Assembly: GCA_036505875.1 (NCBI GenBank)
Contig: DASXSR010000146.1
Coordinates: 1 to 14,482, forward strand
Source of the DNA: Onstottus_A sp036505875
Lineage (GTDB): Bacteria; Acidobacteriota; Blastocatellia; UBA7656
DNA length: 14,482 nucleotides
Direction: 5' to 3'
The first letter of the stretch is position 1; each line of letters begins with the position of its first letter. Below are positions 1 through 6,288 of this stretch, one piece after another. The translations under genes were made by a program, and so were the position numbers. The notes under the pieces are model-generated. The model did not search any database and had not been told where the DNA came from. It saw nothing but the letters and a program-made list of their open reading frames with translations.

Positions 1-485
1 TCCGGCGGGAGCCCCGCGCGGTGTGTCATCAACTGCTCGACCGTGACTCGTTCTTTTCCAAACTCGCCGAACTCGGGAATGTAGAGCGCGACCGGATCAG
101 CGAGCGAGACCTTGCCGCGCTCGACCAGGATCATCATCGACGTAGCGGTCGCGACGATCTTCGTCAGCGATGCCAGATCGAAGATCGTATCGACGGTCAT
201 CGGCTCGCGTTTGGGTTCAATAGCTCGATCGCCGAAAGCTTTGCGATAGACGACGCGGCCTTTGCGAGCGAGCAGCACTACGGCGCCGGGGGTCTCTTTG
301 CGCGAGATCGATTCGAGCACCGCTTCATCGATCTTAGCGAGACGCTCGCTCGAAACGCCAACCGACTCGGGTTTGGCTTCAACCAGTTTCCCGGAAGGTT
401 GACGCGTCGGCGCGGCGCTTCGTTGCGCTAAGATTGATTCGCTTCCCATTGAAGCAACGACGAGCAACAATGCGGCGACCCTCAA
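1..485 (-). CDS. Serine hydrolase, CubicO / class C beta-lactamase-type (N-terminal part, truncated by window edge)
   Basis: The minus strand is open from the window edge to about 524. I translated it by hand. It gives a signal peptide (hydrophobic AALLLVVAS, then ILA-Q as a likely cleavage site). A beta-lactamase-fold N-terminus follows, with ETPGAVVLLARKGRVVYRKAFGD, TIFDLASLTKIVATATSMM, and EQLMTHRAGLPP at the edge. S106-L-T-K109 is the SxxK nucleophile/base motif of class C beta-lactamases, penicillin-binding proteins and CubicO esterases. The later YxN and HxG motifs lie outside the window. The start is uncertain. TTG at 485 gives a compact signal peptide, TTG at 524 would extend into the 486-508 repeat, and the first ATG (449) would remove the signal peptide. 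The likely role is a secreted or periplasmic hydrolase of peptides, esters or peptidoglycan-type amides. It lies on the same strand as the amino-sugar operon, but 214 bp of repeats separate them. Confidence 0.85.
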   Translation of the reverse strand, partial: MRVAALLLVVASMGSESILAQRSAAPTRQPSGKLVEAKPESVGVSSERLAKIDEAVLESISRKETPGAVVLLARKGRVVYRKAFGDRAIEPKREPMTVDTIFDLASLTKIVATATSMMILVERGKVSLADPVALYIPEFGEFGKERVTVEQLMTHRAGLPP

Positions 486-709
486 TCCCGCAAGGATGAA
501 ATGTTTATTTAAGCCGCGGTGCAAATAATCGAACCCCGTAGGGGTGAAATGTTTATAGAAAGCGAGTGCATCGCGCGGGCTAGCTCCGTAGGAGCGAAAT
601 GTGCCGGGCACCACGAATCTGTTTTGACTACTAGCCATCACATTTCACCCCTACGGGGTTAATCGTTGAAGCCCCCGAGTTCTATAAACATTTCACTCCT
701 AGCGGAGTT
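486..709. repeat. Cluster of five related palindromic intergenic repeats
   Basis: The core is a GC palindrome (CCCCGTAGGGG or variants) followed by TGAAATGT and often TTATAGAA. Units on the plus strand: a degenerate one at 486-508 (CCCGCAAGGATGAAATG...), a full one at 532-560 (AACCCCGTAGGGG, then the tail to TTATAGAA), and a short one at 583-602 (GCTCCGTAGGAGCGAAATGT). Units in reverse orientation: 640-660 (ends CCCCTACGGGGTT) and 680-709 (begins TTCTATAAACATTTCA, ends in AGCGGAGTT). Each core can form a small hairpin, and opposed units can pair over longer range. The last unit overlaps the end of the symporter gene and supplies its TAG stop. The arrangement resembles REP/BIME elements. It may act as a transcript end or mRNA stabiliser, but no function is shown by sequence. 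Confidence 0.85.
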
Positions 710-2219
710 CAGAGGTTGCCGCTTCGAACGGCACCGATTCAACCTGTTGCTTCGTGATTACGCTCACGACATAGCCGATCGCCAAACACACCGCCGTTCC
801 AGTTAGCACGTACCACGTCCACGCGAGCGGCGTGAAGAACCAGACTGCCAACATCGTCGCCAACGAAATCGCCATGCCGGTCATCACTCCCGGCTGATTC
901 GCTCGACGCGTGAGCACGCCGAGCAGGAACGCTCCCAGCATCGGGCCGTAGACCAGAGACGCGATCGTCAACCCGGTCGTGAACACCGAACCCCAACGGC
1001 TCGCCATTACCGCGATGCCAATCAGAACCAATCCCCACGCGGCGGTCAGCCACCGCGACAGCTTCAACAAACTTTCATCGCTTTTGTGCCGGCCAATCAG
1101 CGGCTTGTAAAAGTCGATGACAGTAGTCGACGCAAGCGAGTTCAACGAGCCGCTCAAATTCGACATCGCCGCCGCGAATATGGCGGCGATCACAAGACCT
1201 GCAACTCCGTGCGGCAAGCGATGCACGATGAACGCCGGGAAGATTTCATCGTTGCTCGCAAGCTTTGTTTCAAGTGGATAAAACTTGTAGTATGCGAAAA
1301 GCATTATTCCGATGATCAAAAACAGCAAAAACTGAAACAGCACCACGAATCCGCTCAACACCAGCGCCTTTTGGCTGTCTCGCATGTTTCGACAAGTCAG
1401 CAGTCTTTGAACCAGTAGCTGATCTGTGCCGTGAGATGCCATCGTCAAACAAGTGCCGCCCAGCAACCCTGCCCAAAACGTGAACGGCACTCTGAAGTCA
1501 CGCGCGAACGAGAACACTTGAAACTTATTCGCCGGCGCTGCTTCGCTTACGACTGCGTTCCAGCCTCCCGGAATCAAATGCAAGAGCATGTAAGCCGCAA
1601 GCAACGAGCCCCCGATGTAAATGACGAGTTGGATCAAATCGGTCCAGATGACGGCCGCGATGCCTCCCTCGAATGTGTAAATCAAAGTAAGCACGCCTAC
1701 GATGAAGATTGACCAGAGCCACAAGTGAGGCAAGCCGGGAATGCTCGCGCCAAGCACCGCGCTCAGCACCAGCGACGCGGCGAACACTCTCACGCCCTCG
1801 GCCAGCGCTCGCATAATCAGGAACAACGACGCGGCGAAGTTCTTGGCCTGGACACCGAACCGTCGCTTCAATAGCTCATAAGCCGTCAGCAGTTCCCCTT
1901 GAAAATACGCCGGGATGAAAAGCACGCTGATGATGATCCGCGCGACTATGTAGCCCAGCACGACTTGCAAGTACGTCAGGCTGCCGCCCTGCTCGGGGCG
2001 CGCGAACGTTGAATAAGCCAGCGCGGGTACGCCGATCAGCGTAAGCGTGCTGGTTTCAGTAGCGACGATCGATAGGCTGATTACGACCCACGAGGTTTTC
2101 TTCCCGCCGATGAAATAATCTTTGACGGTCCGCTGCGAGCGTCGGAACATCGTCCCGAATATAGTTATGCCCACCAGGTAGGCCAGCAGCACGACATAAT
2201 CAATTGCAGAGAATCCCAC
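699..2219 (-). CDS. Sodium:solute symporter family (SSS) transporter, probable amino-sugar importer
   Basis: A 506-residue protein, a normal length for the SSS/SLC5 family, with about 13 hydrophobic helices. The family pattern is clear. The N-terminal helix begins AIDYVVLLAYLVGI. It is followed by FIGGKKTSWVVISLSIVATETSTLTLIGVPALAY, the conserved YELLKRRFGVQAKNFAA loop, and the TM8 region AAAMSNLSGSLNSLAST, where paired Ser/Thr residues form the Na2 site in this family. It should couple sodium entry to solute uptake at the inner membrane. The substrate is inferred from context only. It is the last gene of an operon with an N-acetylhexosamine-type kinase and an SIS aminosugar-phosphate enzyme, so N-acetylglucosamine, N-acetylmuramate or another amino sugar is likely. 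It starts 76 bp after the kinase stop, and no strong Shine-Dalgarno is visible. The last codons and the TAG stop lie inside a palindromic repeat (680-709), so the C-terminus may have been altered by repeat insertion. Confidence 0.9.
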   Translation of the reverse strand: MGFSAIDYVVLLAYLVGITIFGTMFRRSQRTVKDYFIGGKKTSWVVISLSIVATETSTLTLIGVPALAYSTFARPEQGGSLTYLQVVLGYIVARIIISVLFIPAYFQGELLTAYELLKRRFGVQAKNFAASLFLIMRALAEGVRVFAASLVLSAVLGASIPGLPHLWLWSIFIVGVLTLIYTFEGGIAAVIWTDLIQLVIYIGGSLLAAYMLLHLIPGGWNAVVSEAAPANKFQVFSFARDFRVPFTFWAGLLGGTCLTMASHGTDQLLVQRLLTCRNMRDSQKALVLSGFVVLFQFLLFLIIGIMLFAYYKFYPLETKLASNDEIFPAFIVHRLPHGVAGLVIAAIFAAAMSNLSGSLNSLASTTVIDFYKPLIGRHKSDESLLKLSRWLTAAWGLVLIGIAVMASRWGSVFTTGLTIASLVYGPMLGAFLLGVLTRRANQPGVMTGMAISLATMLAVWFFTPLAWTWYVLTGTAVCLAIGYVVSVITKQQVESVPFEAATSELR

Positions 2220-2295
2220 AACGAGACCCCGTCAAACCGATGTAATGAAGACAAGAAGAATGAAACTAACCAACCCGACAGCGCGATGGGTTCGC

Positions 2296-3303
2296 TTAAG
2301 CCAGTTCCTTAGCGAGTTTCGCCGCGCCGATGGCCGGTGAATACAATGGCGGACCGATCTGAGCGCGGGGCGCGGCTGCGAGCACAGCCTCGCGCAAAGG
2401 CGCCAGCACGAACTCGCCCGATCTGAAAACGCTCCCCACGCAAGCGACGCGAAACTCCAACGCGCTGAGACCAAGCTTCTTTATGACCGATATCGCGAGA
2501 CGACCCAAGTCGCGCCCGGCGGCGGCAAATATCTCTCGCGCTACTTCGTCGCCAGAGCGCGCGGCCTCGTCGACTAGTTCTGCCAGGTGCGCAATGTCAA
2601 CAGGCTCCGAGTCGCTGTTGTAAATCACCCCCGGCAGGTCGCTCGGGCTTGCGACTCCCAGCTTGCTGCATATCAGCTCTGTTAAGCTTGTCTTTGGCGA
2701 GCGGTCATCGAACGCAGAAACCACAGCCTGCAAAGCTCTCCGCGCGATGTCGTATCCTGATCCCTCATCGCTCAACGTGGGCCCAAATCCGCCTGCGCGC
2801 GCTTGCCTCCCGGTCTGGTTGATGCCCATGGCGATCGATCCGGTCCCCGCGATTACAACCACTCCAGGCTTGCCGCCGAGCGCGCCTTCAAGCGCAGCTC
2901 GCGCGTCGGTGACCAGATCGAGTCCGGCAATCTGTAATGCGTCGTCTAGAGCGTCTTTCATGGTGTGATAATGAATCGGGTGATTGATGCCCGCTATCGC
3001 AGCGCATGCGGAGTCTATTTCTTCAAGCTCGATACCAGCTTGCTCGCAGGCGTCCGACACTGCCTGCTCGACGTGCGAAACTGCTTCTTCAAGTCCGGCG
3101 CGCAGTGGGTTCGCCGCGCCGCTGAAGCCTTGGCCGATCACGCGGAACGACGAGTCGGTAATGACGGCGTGAGTCTTGGTGCCGCCCCCGTCTATACCGA
3201 GGAACAGCTTCTCGTGTGACGGCCTCTGTTGGTCGAGCGGGCGTCCGGAGGTCGCGCGTCCGCCCCGTGTTTCTGCGATTGCGCTTGTGAGGATCTTGGA
3301 CAT
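2296..3303 (-). CDS. BadF/BadG/BcrA/BcrD-family kinase, probable N-acetylglucosamine/N-acetylmuramate kinase
   Basis: A 335-residue protein of the ASKHA ATPase fold. The phosphate-1 motif FLGIDGGGTKT lies at about 34-44. D133 in LVTDARAALEG is the position of the usual catalytic Asp. The phosphate-2 motif VVIAGTGSIAMG (about 149-160) is followed by GGFGPTLSDEGSGYDIARRAL, which is typical of eukaryote-like GlcNAc kinases and bacterial MurK/NagK-like BadF enzymes. The expected reaction is ATP-dependent phosphorylation of an imported N-acetyl amino sugar at C6 in the cytoplasm. The chosen ATG leaves an unusual N-terminal extension of about 31 polar residues before the first beta strand. A weak AGTAGG lies about 10 nt upstream. 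No internal ATG would give a shorter form, so a non-ATG start remains possible. It is 33 bp downstream of the SIS gene and surely co-transcribed with it. The 2-hydroxyacyl-CoA dehydratase activator branch of this superfamily is unlikely, because the CxxC-type cluster ligands are absent. Confidence 0.88.
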   Translation of the reverse strand: MSKILTSAIAETRGGRATSGRPLDQQRPSHEKLFLGIDGGGTKTHAVITDSSFRVIGQGFSGAANPLRAGLEEAVSHVEQAVSDACEQAGIELEEIDSACAAIAGINHPIHYHTMKDALDDALQIAGLDLVTDARAALEGALGGKPGVVVIAGTGSIAMGINQTGRQARAGGFGPTLSDEGSGYDIARRALQAVVSAFDDRSPKTSLTELICSKLGVASPSDLPGVIYNSDSEPVDIAHLAELVDEAARSGDEVAREIFAAAGRDLGRLAISVIKKLGLSALEFRVACVGSVFRSGEFVLAPLREAVLAAAPRAQIGPPLYSPAIGAAKLAKELA

Positions 3304-3336
3304 CGAAAAACCTACTATTTGGATATTGTTAATTGT

Positions 3337-4362
3337 TCACACATTCAACACCACGGTGCGCGCCAGATGACGCGGCGCATCCGGGTTTAATTCGCGGGCG
3401 ACGGCCCGCCAGTAACCTAACAACTGCCCTACGTGCGCGTACAACGCGGGAAGAAAGATTTCGGATTGCGAATTTCGGATTGCGGATTCGTCGATCACCA
3501 TTGCGCGAGCTTGAGTGACTTCAATTTCCGCAAGCAACGTCTCCAGGTGTTGTCGCTCGGCTGGCACGGGAAAGATGATCACCTGATCCGACGAATTCAG
3601 TGTGGCTTTTGGGCCGTGGCGAAACTCGAGCGTTCGATAGCTGAACGCGGTGTCCAAAGCCATCTCGGTAATCTTCAACGCGCACTCATCCGCGAGGCCT
3701 TTCATTGGACCCGAACCGAGGAAAAAGAACCTCTCGATCGTCTCATCCTCGGCGAGTGCTCGAAGATCGTGCTCGTTGGAACGGAGCGCTCCGTCGATCA
3801 AACCCGGAAGCTGTTTGATTTCATCAGCGCGAACGGACCCGGTCGCGCCGTCGGCGATCAGATACAGACCTGTCAGCATGCAAGTGAACGCCTGAGTCAT
3901 CACAACTGACCGCTCACGACATTCAGTGAAGTTGATCTCAGCGTCACAGATACTCGCGACGTCTCCGATGTCGCTTGTGATTGCTAGCGCCCGAGCGTCG
4001 TATTCTCGTTTCAACCTCTCCACTGCAAGCTTGACTTCAGTCGTGGCGCCGCTTCGAGTGATCGCGATTACCAGAGGGTTTGATTCCCCTTTGAGGTAGT
4101 GCTCCGGGAAGTGCGCAAGCTCCGACGAGGCAACCGCGAGGACCGGCCTTCCTAGCATCTCGCTCCACGCGAAAGAGGCGCACATCGCAAGGTTATGCGA
4201 GGAGCCACATCCCGTAATTATGACGTCGCTGTAATTCTCAAGCGGTAGAAATTGCTCGAATACGCGGCTACGCTCGGCTGCGAGCCCGACAGTGCGCTGA
4301 CAAGAGTCGGCCTGATGATAAATCTCGGTGAGGGTGACCGGGGCCCGGTCTTCTTCGTCCAT
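3337..4362 (-). CDS. SIS-domain aminosugar-6-phosphate isomerase/deaminase (AgaS / NagB-II / GlmS isomerase type)
   Basis: A 341-residue protein with two SIS domains and no glutaminase domain. The first has VIITGCGSSHNLAM (about 47-60), E81 in ASSELAHFP, and ITRSGATTEVKLAVE (about 101-115). The second has FFLGSGPMKGLADECALKITEM (about 213-234) and YRTLEFRHGPKA (about 242-253), which matches the ExxHGP catalytic region of GlmS. The C-terminal LNPDAPRHLARTVV resembles the ligand-covering tail of AgaS/GlmS. In this family such proteins convert GlcN-6-P or GalN-6-P to the keto-hexose phosphate with release of ammonia, which fits the kinase next door. MurQ etherase is less likely from the motifs. 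ATG at 4362 is preceded by AAAGG, 7 nt upstream. It is the first gene of the operon, behind the promoter at 4391-4419. Residues about 292-302 (ESAIRNSQSEI) come from a 14-bp tandem repeat inserted in the gene. No deacetylase (nagA) is seen nearby. Confidence 0.88.
   Translation of the reverse strand: MDEEDRAPVTLTEIYHQADSCQRTVGLAAERSRVFEQFLPLENYSDVIITGCGSSHNLAMCASFAWSEMLGRPVLAVASSELAHFPEHYLKGESNPLVIAITRSGATTEVKLAVERLKREYDARALAITSDIGDVASICDAEINFTECRERSVVMTQAFTCMLTGLYLIADGATGSVRADEIKQLPGLIDGALRSNEHDLRALAEDETIERFFFLGSGPMKGLADECALKITEMALDTAFSYRTLEFRHGPKATLNSSDQVIIFPVPAERQHLETLLAEIEVTQARAMVIDESAIRNSQSEIFLPALYAHVGQLLGYWRAVARELNPDAPRHLARTVVLNV
3458..3489. repeat. In-frame 14-bp tandem repeat inside the SIS gene
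   Basis: Two head-to-tail copies, ATTTCGGATTGCGA and ATTTCGGATTGCGG, plus a partial third (ATTCG). On the coding (minus) strand this reads as the residues ESAIRNSQSEI near the C-terminus, between the second SIS domain and the C-terminal tail. I recall very similar 'atttcggattgcg' strings, read in the other frame as GLRISDCG, as dispersed short repeats in many environmental genomes. That recollection was not checked. The insertion keeps the frame. Confidence 0.8.
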
Positions 4363-4390
4363 TATCAGCCTTTCATACCCTTAATCATAT

Positions 4391-4419
4391 CTTATAGTGG
4401 TAAGTCCGTTAGTTGTAAA
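4391..4419 (-). promoter_or_regulatory. Sigma70-type promoter of the amino-sugar operon
   Basis: Read on the minus strand, -35 TTTACA (4414-4419) and -10 TATAAG (4391-4396) are separated by exactly 17 nt. Each matches five of six consensus bases. The predicted start near 4384 leaves a leader of about 20 nt before the ATG at 4362. The region is AT-rich compared with the genes around it. Confidence 0.6.
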
Positions 4420-4427
4420 ACGAATTG

Positions 4428-4448
4428 TTTTTATGGTAACGATAAAAA
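4428..4448. promoter_or_regulatory. Inverted repeat, candidate operator
   Basis: Perfect 7-bp arms TTTTTAT and ATAAAAA flank a 7-nt centre (GGTAACG). It lies just upstream of the -35 box of the SIS-operon promoter and about 120 bp before the divergent coiled-coil gene. The size and symmetry suit a dimeric regulator such as a LacI or GntR type, but no regulator gene is in the window. It is not a terminator: it has AT-rich arms and no gene ends here. Confidence 0.4.
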
Positions 4449-4456
4449 ATCTTTGG

Positions 4457-4469
4457 CCGGAAGTTCCGG
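4457..4469. promoter_or_regulatory. Short perfect palindrome, candidate regulatory site
   Basis: CCGGAA-G-TTCCGG is a 13-bp perfect palindrome in the divergent intergenic region, 9 nt from the inverted repeat at 4428-4448. It could be a second protein-binding site. Chance occurrence cannot be excluded. Confidence 0.3.
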
Positions 4470-4507
4470 TTCTGTAATTGAGACTCTTTAGACCTTTAGG
4501 CGGGCGC

Positions 4508-4536
4508 CTTACGGTTTTCAGCATAAACAATAGAAT
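4508..4536 (+). promoter_or_regulatory. Possible promoter of the coiled-coil gene
   Basis: TAGAAT at 4531-4536 is a fair -10 box. At 17 nt spacing the -35 candidate (CTTACG, 4508-4513) is poor. It is placed sensibly before the Shine-Dalgarno GGAGGAG (4553-4559) of the gene starting at 4567. Confidence 0.3.
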
Positions 4537-4566
4537 GGTAGAGTTTTCGTTCGGAGGAGTAGCGCA

Positions 4567-4929
4567 ATGACGAATGAAGAGATGGAGCGCGCGATTGAGT
4601 TTCTGCTTGGCCATCACGCAAAGGTGAGCGCCGATACTGATCGCCTGACCGACCGCCTTGACCGCCTGGCGGTGGCGCAAACCAAGACCACCAACGATCT
4701 TCAAATGCTGACCGGAAAGGTGCTCGAATTGACGGACGGTGTGGCCAGTACTCAATCACAGCTCGAGAGCGTGATTGAAGAAATGCGCGAAGGGTTTAAT
4801 AACCTGATTGTGGCTAACGAGGTCACGCGGAAGCTGGCTGAGGATGTGGCGCGGCTCGGCATTAAGACAAGCCAGCGAGTGACTCCCCTTGAAGTCCGCG
4901 TTGATGAACTTGAGCAGAAGCGGCAATAG
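4567..4929 (+). CDS. Small coiled-coil protein of unknown function
   Basis: A 120-residue, highly charged, helical protein without signal peptide, membrane segment or cysteines. It starts MTNEEMERAIEFLLGHHAKV and continues with heptad-like hydrophobic spacing (DRLTDRLDRLAVAQTKTTNDLQ, then VLELTDGVASTQSQLESVIEEM), consistent with a long coiled coil that probably oligomerises. Short proteins beginning 'MTNEEMERxIEF' are, to my recollection, a recurrent and often multi-copy family in Acidobacteriota, with no function assigned. The start is clear: GGAGGAG lies 7 nt before ATG. It is transcribed divergently from the amino-sugar operon and converges on the DUF3179 gene, with only 24 bp between the stop codons. 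Codon use is like its neighbours. Confidence 0.75.
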   Translation: MTNEEMERAIEFLLGHHAKVSADTDRLTDRLDRLAVAQTKTTNDLQMLTGKVLELTDGVASTQSQLESVIEEMREGFNNLIVANEVTRKLAEDVARLGIKTSQRVTPLEVRVDELEQKRQ

Positions 4930-4953
4930 TCGGTGCTGGCTACTGAGTGGTAG

Positions 4954-6165
4954 TCAGTGATAAACCTCTGTGTCAGGATGATAGACCTTCCAGTCGAACC
5001 AGTAGTCGCGAAGTAAGTATATCTTTTTCAACTCCCGCCCGCTGTGTTGCCCACTCACGCACTTACCGGTGAAATCCCACTCGCTGCCGGTCTCCGCGTC
5101 CATAAGCCGGAGGGGTCGAGAATCTGACTTGGCAAAAAACTCCAGAGTCTGTCCGTCAACTGTTCTTTCGAAGGCTCGCACGGATTTACCGTCCTCAGCC
5201 ATCACGATCACCAACGGCACGCCGGCGATGTAATCGACTATCGGGCTCTGGTGTTGAATTGCTGAAAGAGGGTAGGCCTTTGCGACGCCGCCAAGCTTGA
5301 TCCCGAGGATTTGAGTGCGCGGGCTCAATCGGGCATCGGAGTCGAGCGGCGCAGGAACAGGGAACCGCGCCGTGTGCTCTTCCCAGTCTTCCGAGAACAG
5401 CTTCCAAGGTTTGCTGTCATCAGGTCGCAACACTCGTCCATCAGGATGCTCCCGCTTCCAAACCGAAAAGGAGAGTTCATCGTGAGGAACCGCGTTCAGA
5501 CGCCGGCCCTTGGCGGGGCCGAGAATTGCCTCGCCGGTGATTTGCTGCCACCACGAGCCGGTCGTTTCGTCTTGCATGATGAAGTTCTGGTTATTAATTC
5601 CGGCGAGATGGAACTTCGGACTAGGATCTGAAACAGGAGTCTCCCACACCAGACCGGTGTGGCAGAGCGTTCAGTAGGTCACGAGAGCCGGCACGCCTCC
5701 GACCGTATCCTGCACTACGTGGTGATAGGCTACCTGCCGAACCGGATATGCCACCGCATCACCATTCATCTCGACTGCTAACACCATATCGGTATCAGAA
5801 ACAAAGCCGGCTTCATTAGCTGAGGCGAACGCGACGCCCGGAAGTGGCTTGAACATCCATTCGAAATGATTCTGTCGAGCAAACCAGGTTGCCAACAGCA
5901 GTGGGAGGAAAAGAGAGATGAGAAGCATCTTCCGCCACCAGCCGCGAGCCTGCTTCCAAAGCGATACCGCGATCGCCAATGCGGCAACCAATGCCACAAC
6001 AGTCAGAAGCGGTGACCAATGTCGCAGCGTGTACGACATTCTCAATCCTGAAGGCGTCTGAAGCTTGAACGGCTGTATGAACCAGGCAGGAATTACGACC
6101 ACCGCAAGAGCAGCCAGTGTCAGTGTAAGCAAAAGCACCCAGCGTATCCAACGTTGACCGAGCAT
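4954..6165 (-). CDS. DUF3179 membrane protein, candidate selenoprotein (in-frame TGA read as Sec165, UxxC motif)
   Basis: Read through one in-frame TGA (5671-5673), this is a single 403-residue protein. Three hydrophobic helices (about 7-30, 50-70, 79-96) anchor an extracytoplasmic DUF3179 domain. First half: AVEMNGDAVAYPVRQVAYHHVVQDTVGGVPALVTY, then TGA, then TLCHTGLVW. Second half: ETTGSWWQQITGEAILGPAKG, WKREHPDG, AYPLSAI, the TGSEWDFTGKCVSG stretch, and the final DYWFDWKVYHPDTEVYH that normally ends the family. In DUF3179 proteins the TGA position is the first Cys of CxxC (typically TYCxLC), so Sec165-x-x-Cys168 is expected. A SECIS-like hairpin follows directly (5640-5666). Start: ATG at 6165 has GGAGG (6171-6175) 5 nt upstream; TTG at 6168 is less likely. 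The biochemical role of DUF3179 is unknown; UxxC suggests thiol/selenol redox chemistry. Alternatives are a Cys-to-stop mutation, a pseudogene or a base-call error. There is no frameshift or other damage. Confidence 0.8.
5640..5666 (-). promoter_or_regulatory. bSECIS-like hairpin immediately downstream of the in-frame TGA
   Basis: On the coding strand the perfect upper stem CCACACC / GGTGTGG (5656-5662 and 5644-5650) closes a five-base loop GGTCT (5651-5655). After one G.G mismatch, three more pairs extend the stem (5664-5666 with 5640-5642), giving 10 pairs in total. The first loop base is the 16th nucleotide after the TGA. Known bacterial SECIS elements need a stem with G in the first loop positions roughly 16-37 nt after UGA, and the E. 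coli fdhF loop is also GGUCU. The spacing is at the short end, and I see no bulged U like that in E. coli. The hairpin lies wholly within codons for LCHTGLVWET. Confidence 0.7.
5671..5673 (-). other. In-frame UGA, candidate selenocysteine codon (Sec165)
   Basis: TGA lies between codons for GGVPALVTY and TLCHTGLVWE in one unbroken frame. It replaces the first cysteine of the CxxC motif of DUF3179 proteins. A Cys codon (TGC or TGT) differs by one base, which is the usual Sec/Cys exchange seen in selenoprotein families. Confidence 0.75.
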
Positions 6166-6231
6166 CAATCCCTCCGAGATCCTAAACCCTCTAACTTGCC
6201 AACGATAAGCGGTCTGCTGACGCCGTTCAAC

Positions 6232-6260
6232 TTGTCAGCCCGAACGGTTGGTATTATAAA
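6232..6260 (+). promoter_or_regulatory. Strong sigma70-type promoter of the rightward operon
   Basis: TTGTCA (6232-6237) and TATAAA (6255-6260) are separated by exactly 17 nt, and each matches the consensus at five of six bases. The expected start near 6267 gives a leader of about 22 nt before the ATG at 6289. This argues against the longer reading frame opening at 6154, which would be upstream of the transcript. Confidence 0.65.
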
Positions 6261-6288
6261 CGAATCATCCCTGGAACGTTGCACGCTT

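Noticed and set aside
21..431. Plus-strand reading frame over the left edge
   Set aside because: It is antisense to the serine hydrolase, whose SxxK motif and signal peptide are clear on the minus strand.
486..709. CRISPR array
   Set aside because: Repeats are in both orientations, vary in length and sequence, have uneven spacing, and no cas genes are present.
4930..4953. Bidirectional terminator between the convergent genes
   Set aside because: Only 5-bp arms (ACTGA/TCAGT) and no T-tract; too weak to call.
4954..4956. The terminal TGA of the DUF3179 gene as a second selenocysteine codon
   Set aside because: The protein already ends with the usual family C-terminus (FHPDTE-Y type), and nothing family-like follows.
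4954..6165. Two separate genes (5671-6165 and 4954-5649) or a frameshifted pseudogene
   Set aside because: Both parts are in the same frame and together form one complete DUF3179 protein. The downstream part has only a GTG inside the conserved motif and no ribosome site. There is no sign of decay other than the single TGA at a cysteine position.
6154..6288. N-terminal extension of the FG-GAP/ASPIC protein
   Set aside because: It would start at TTG, overlap the divergent gene and lie upstream of a strong promoter. The signal peptide begins at the ATG at 6289.
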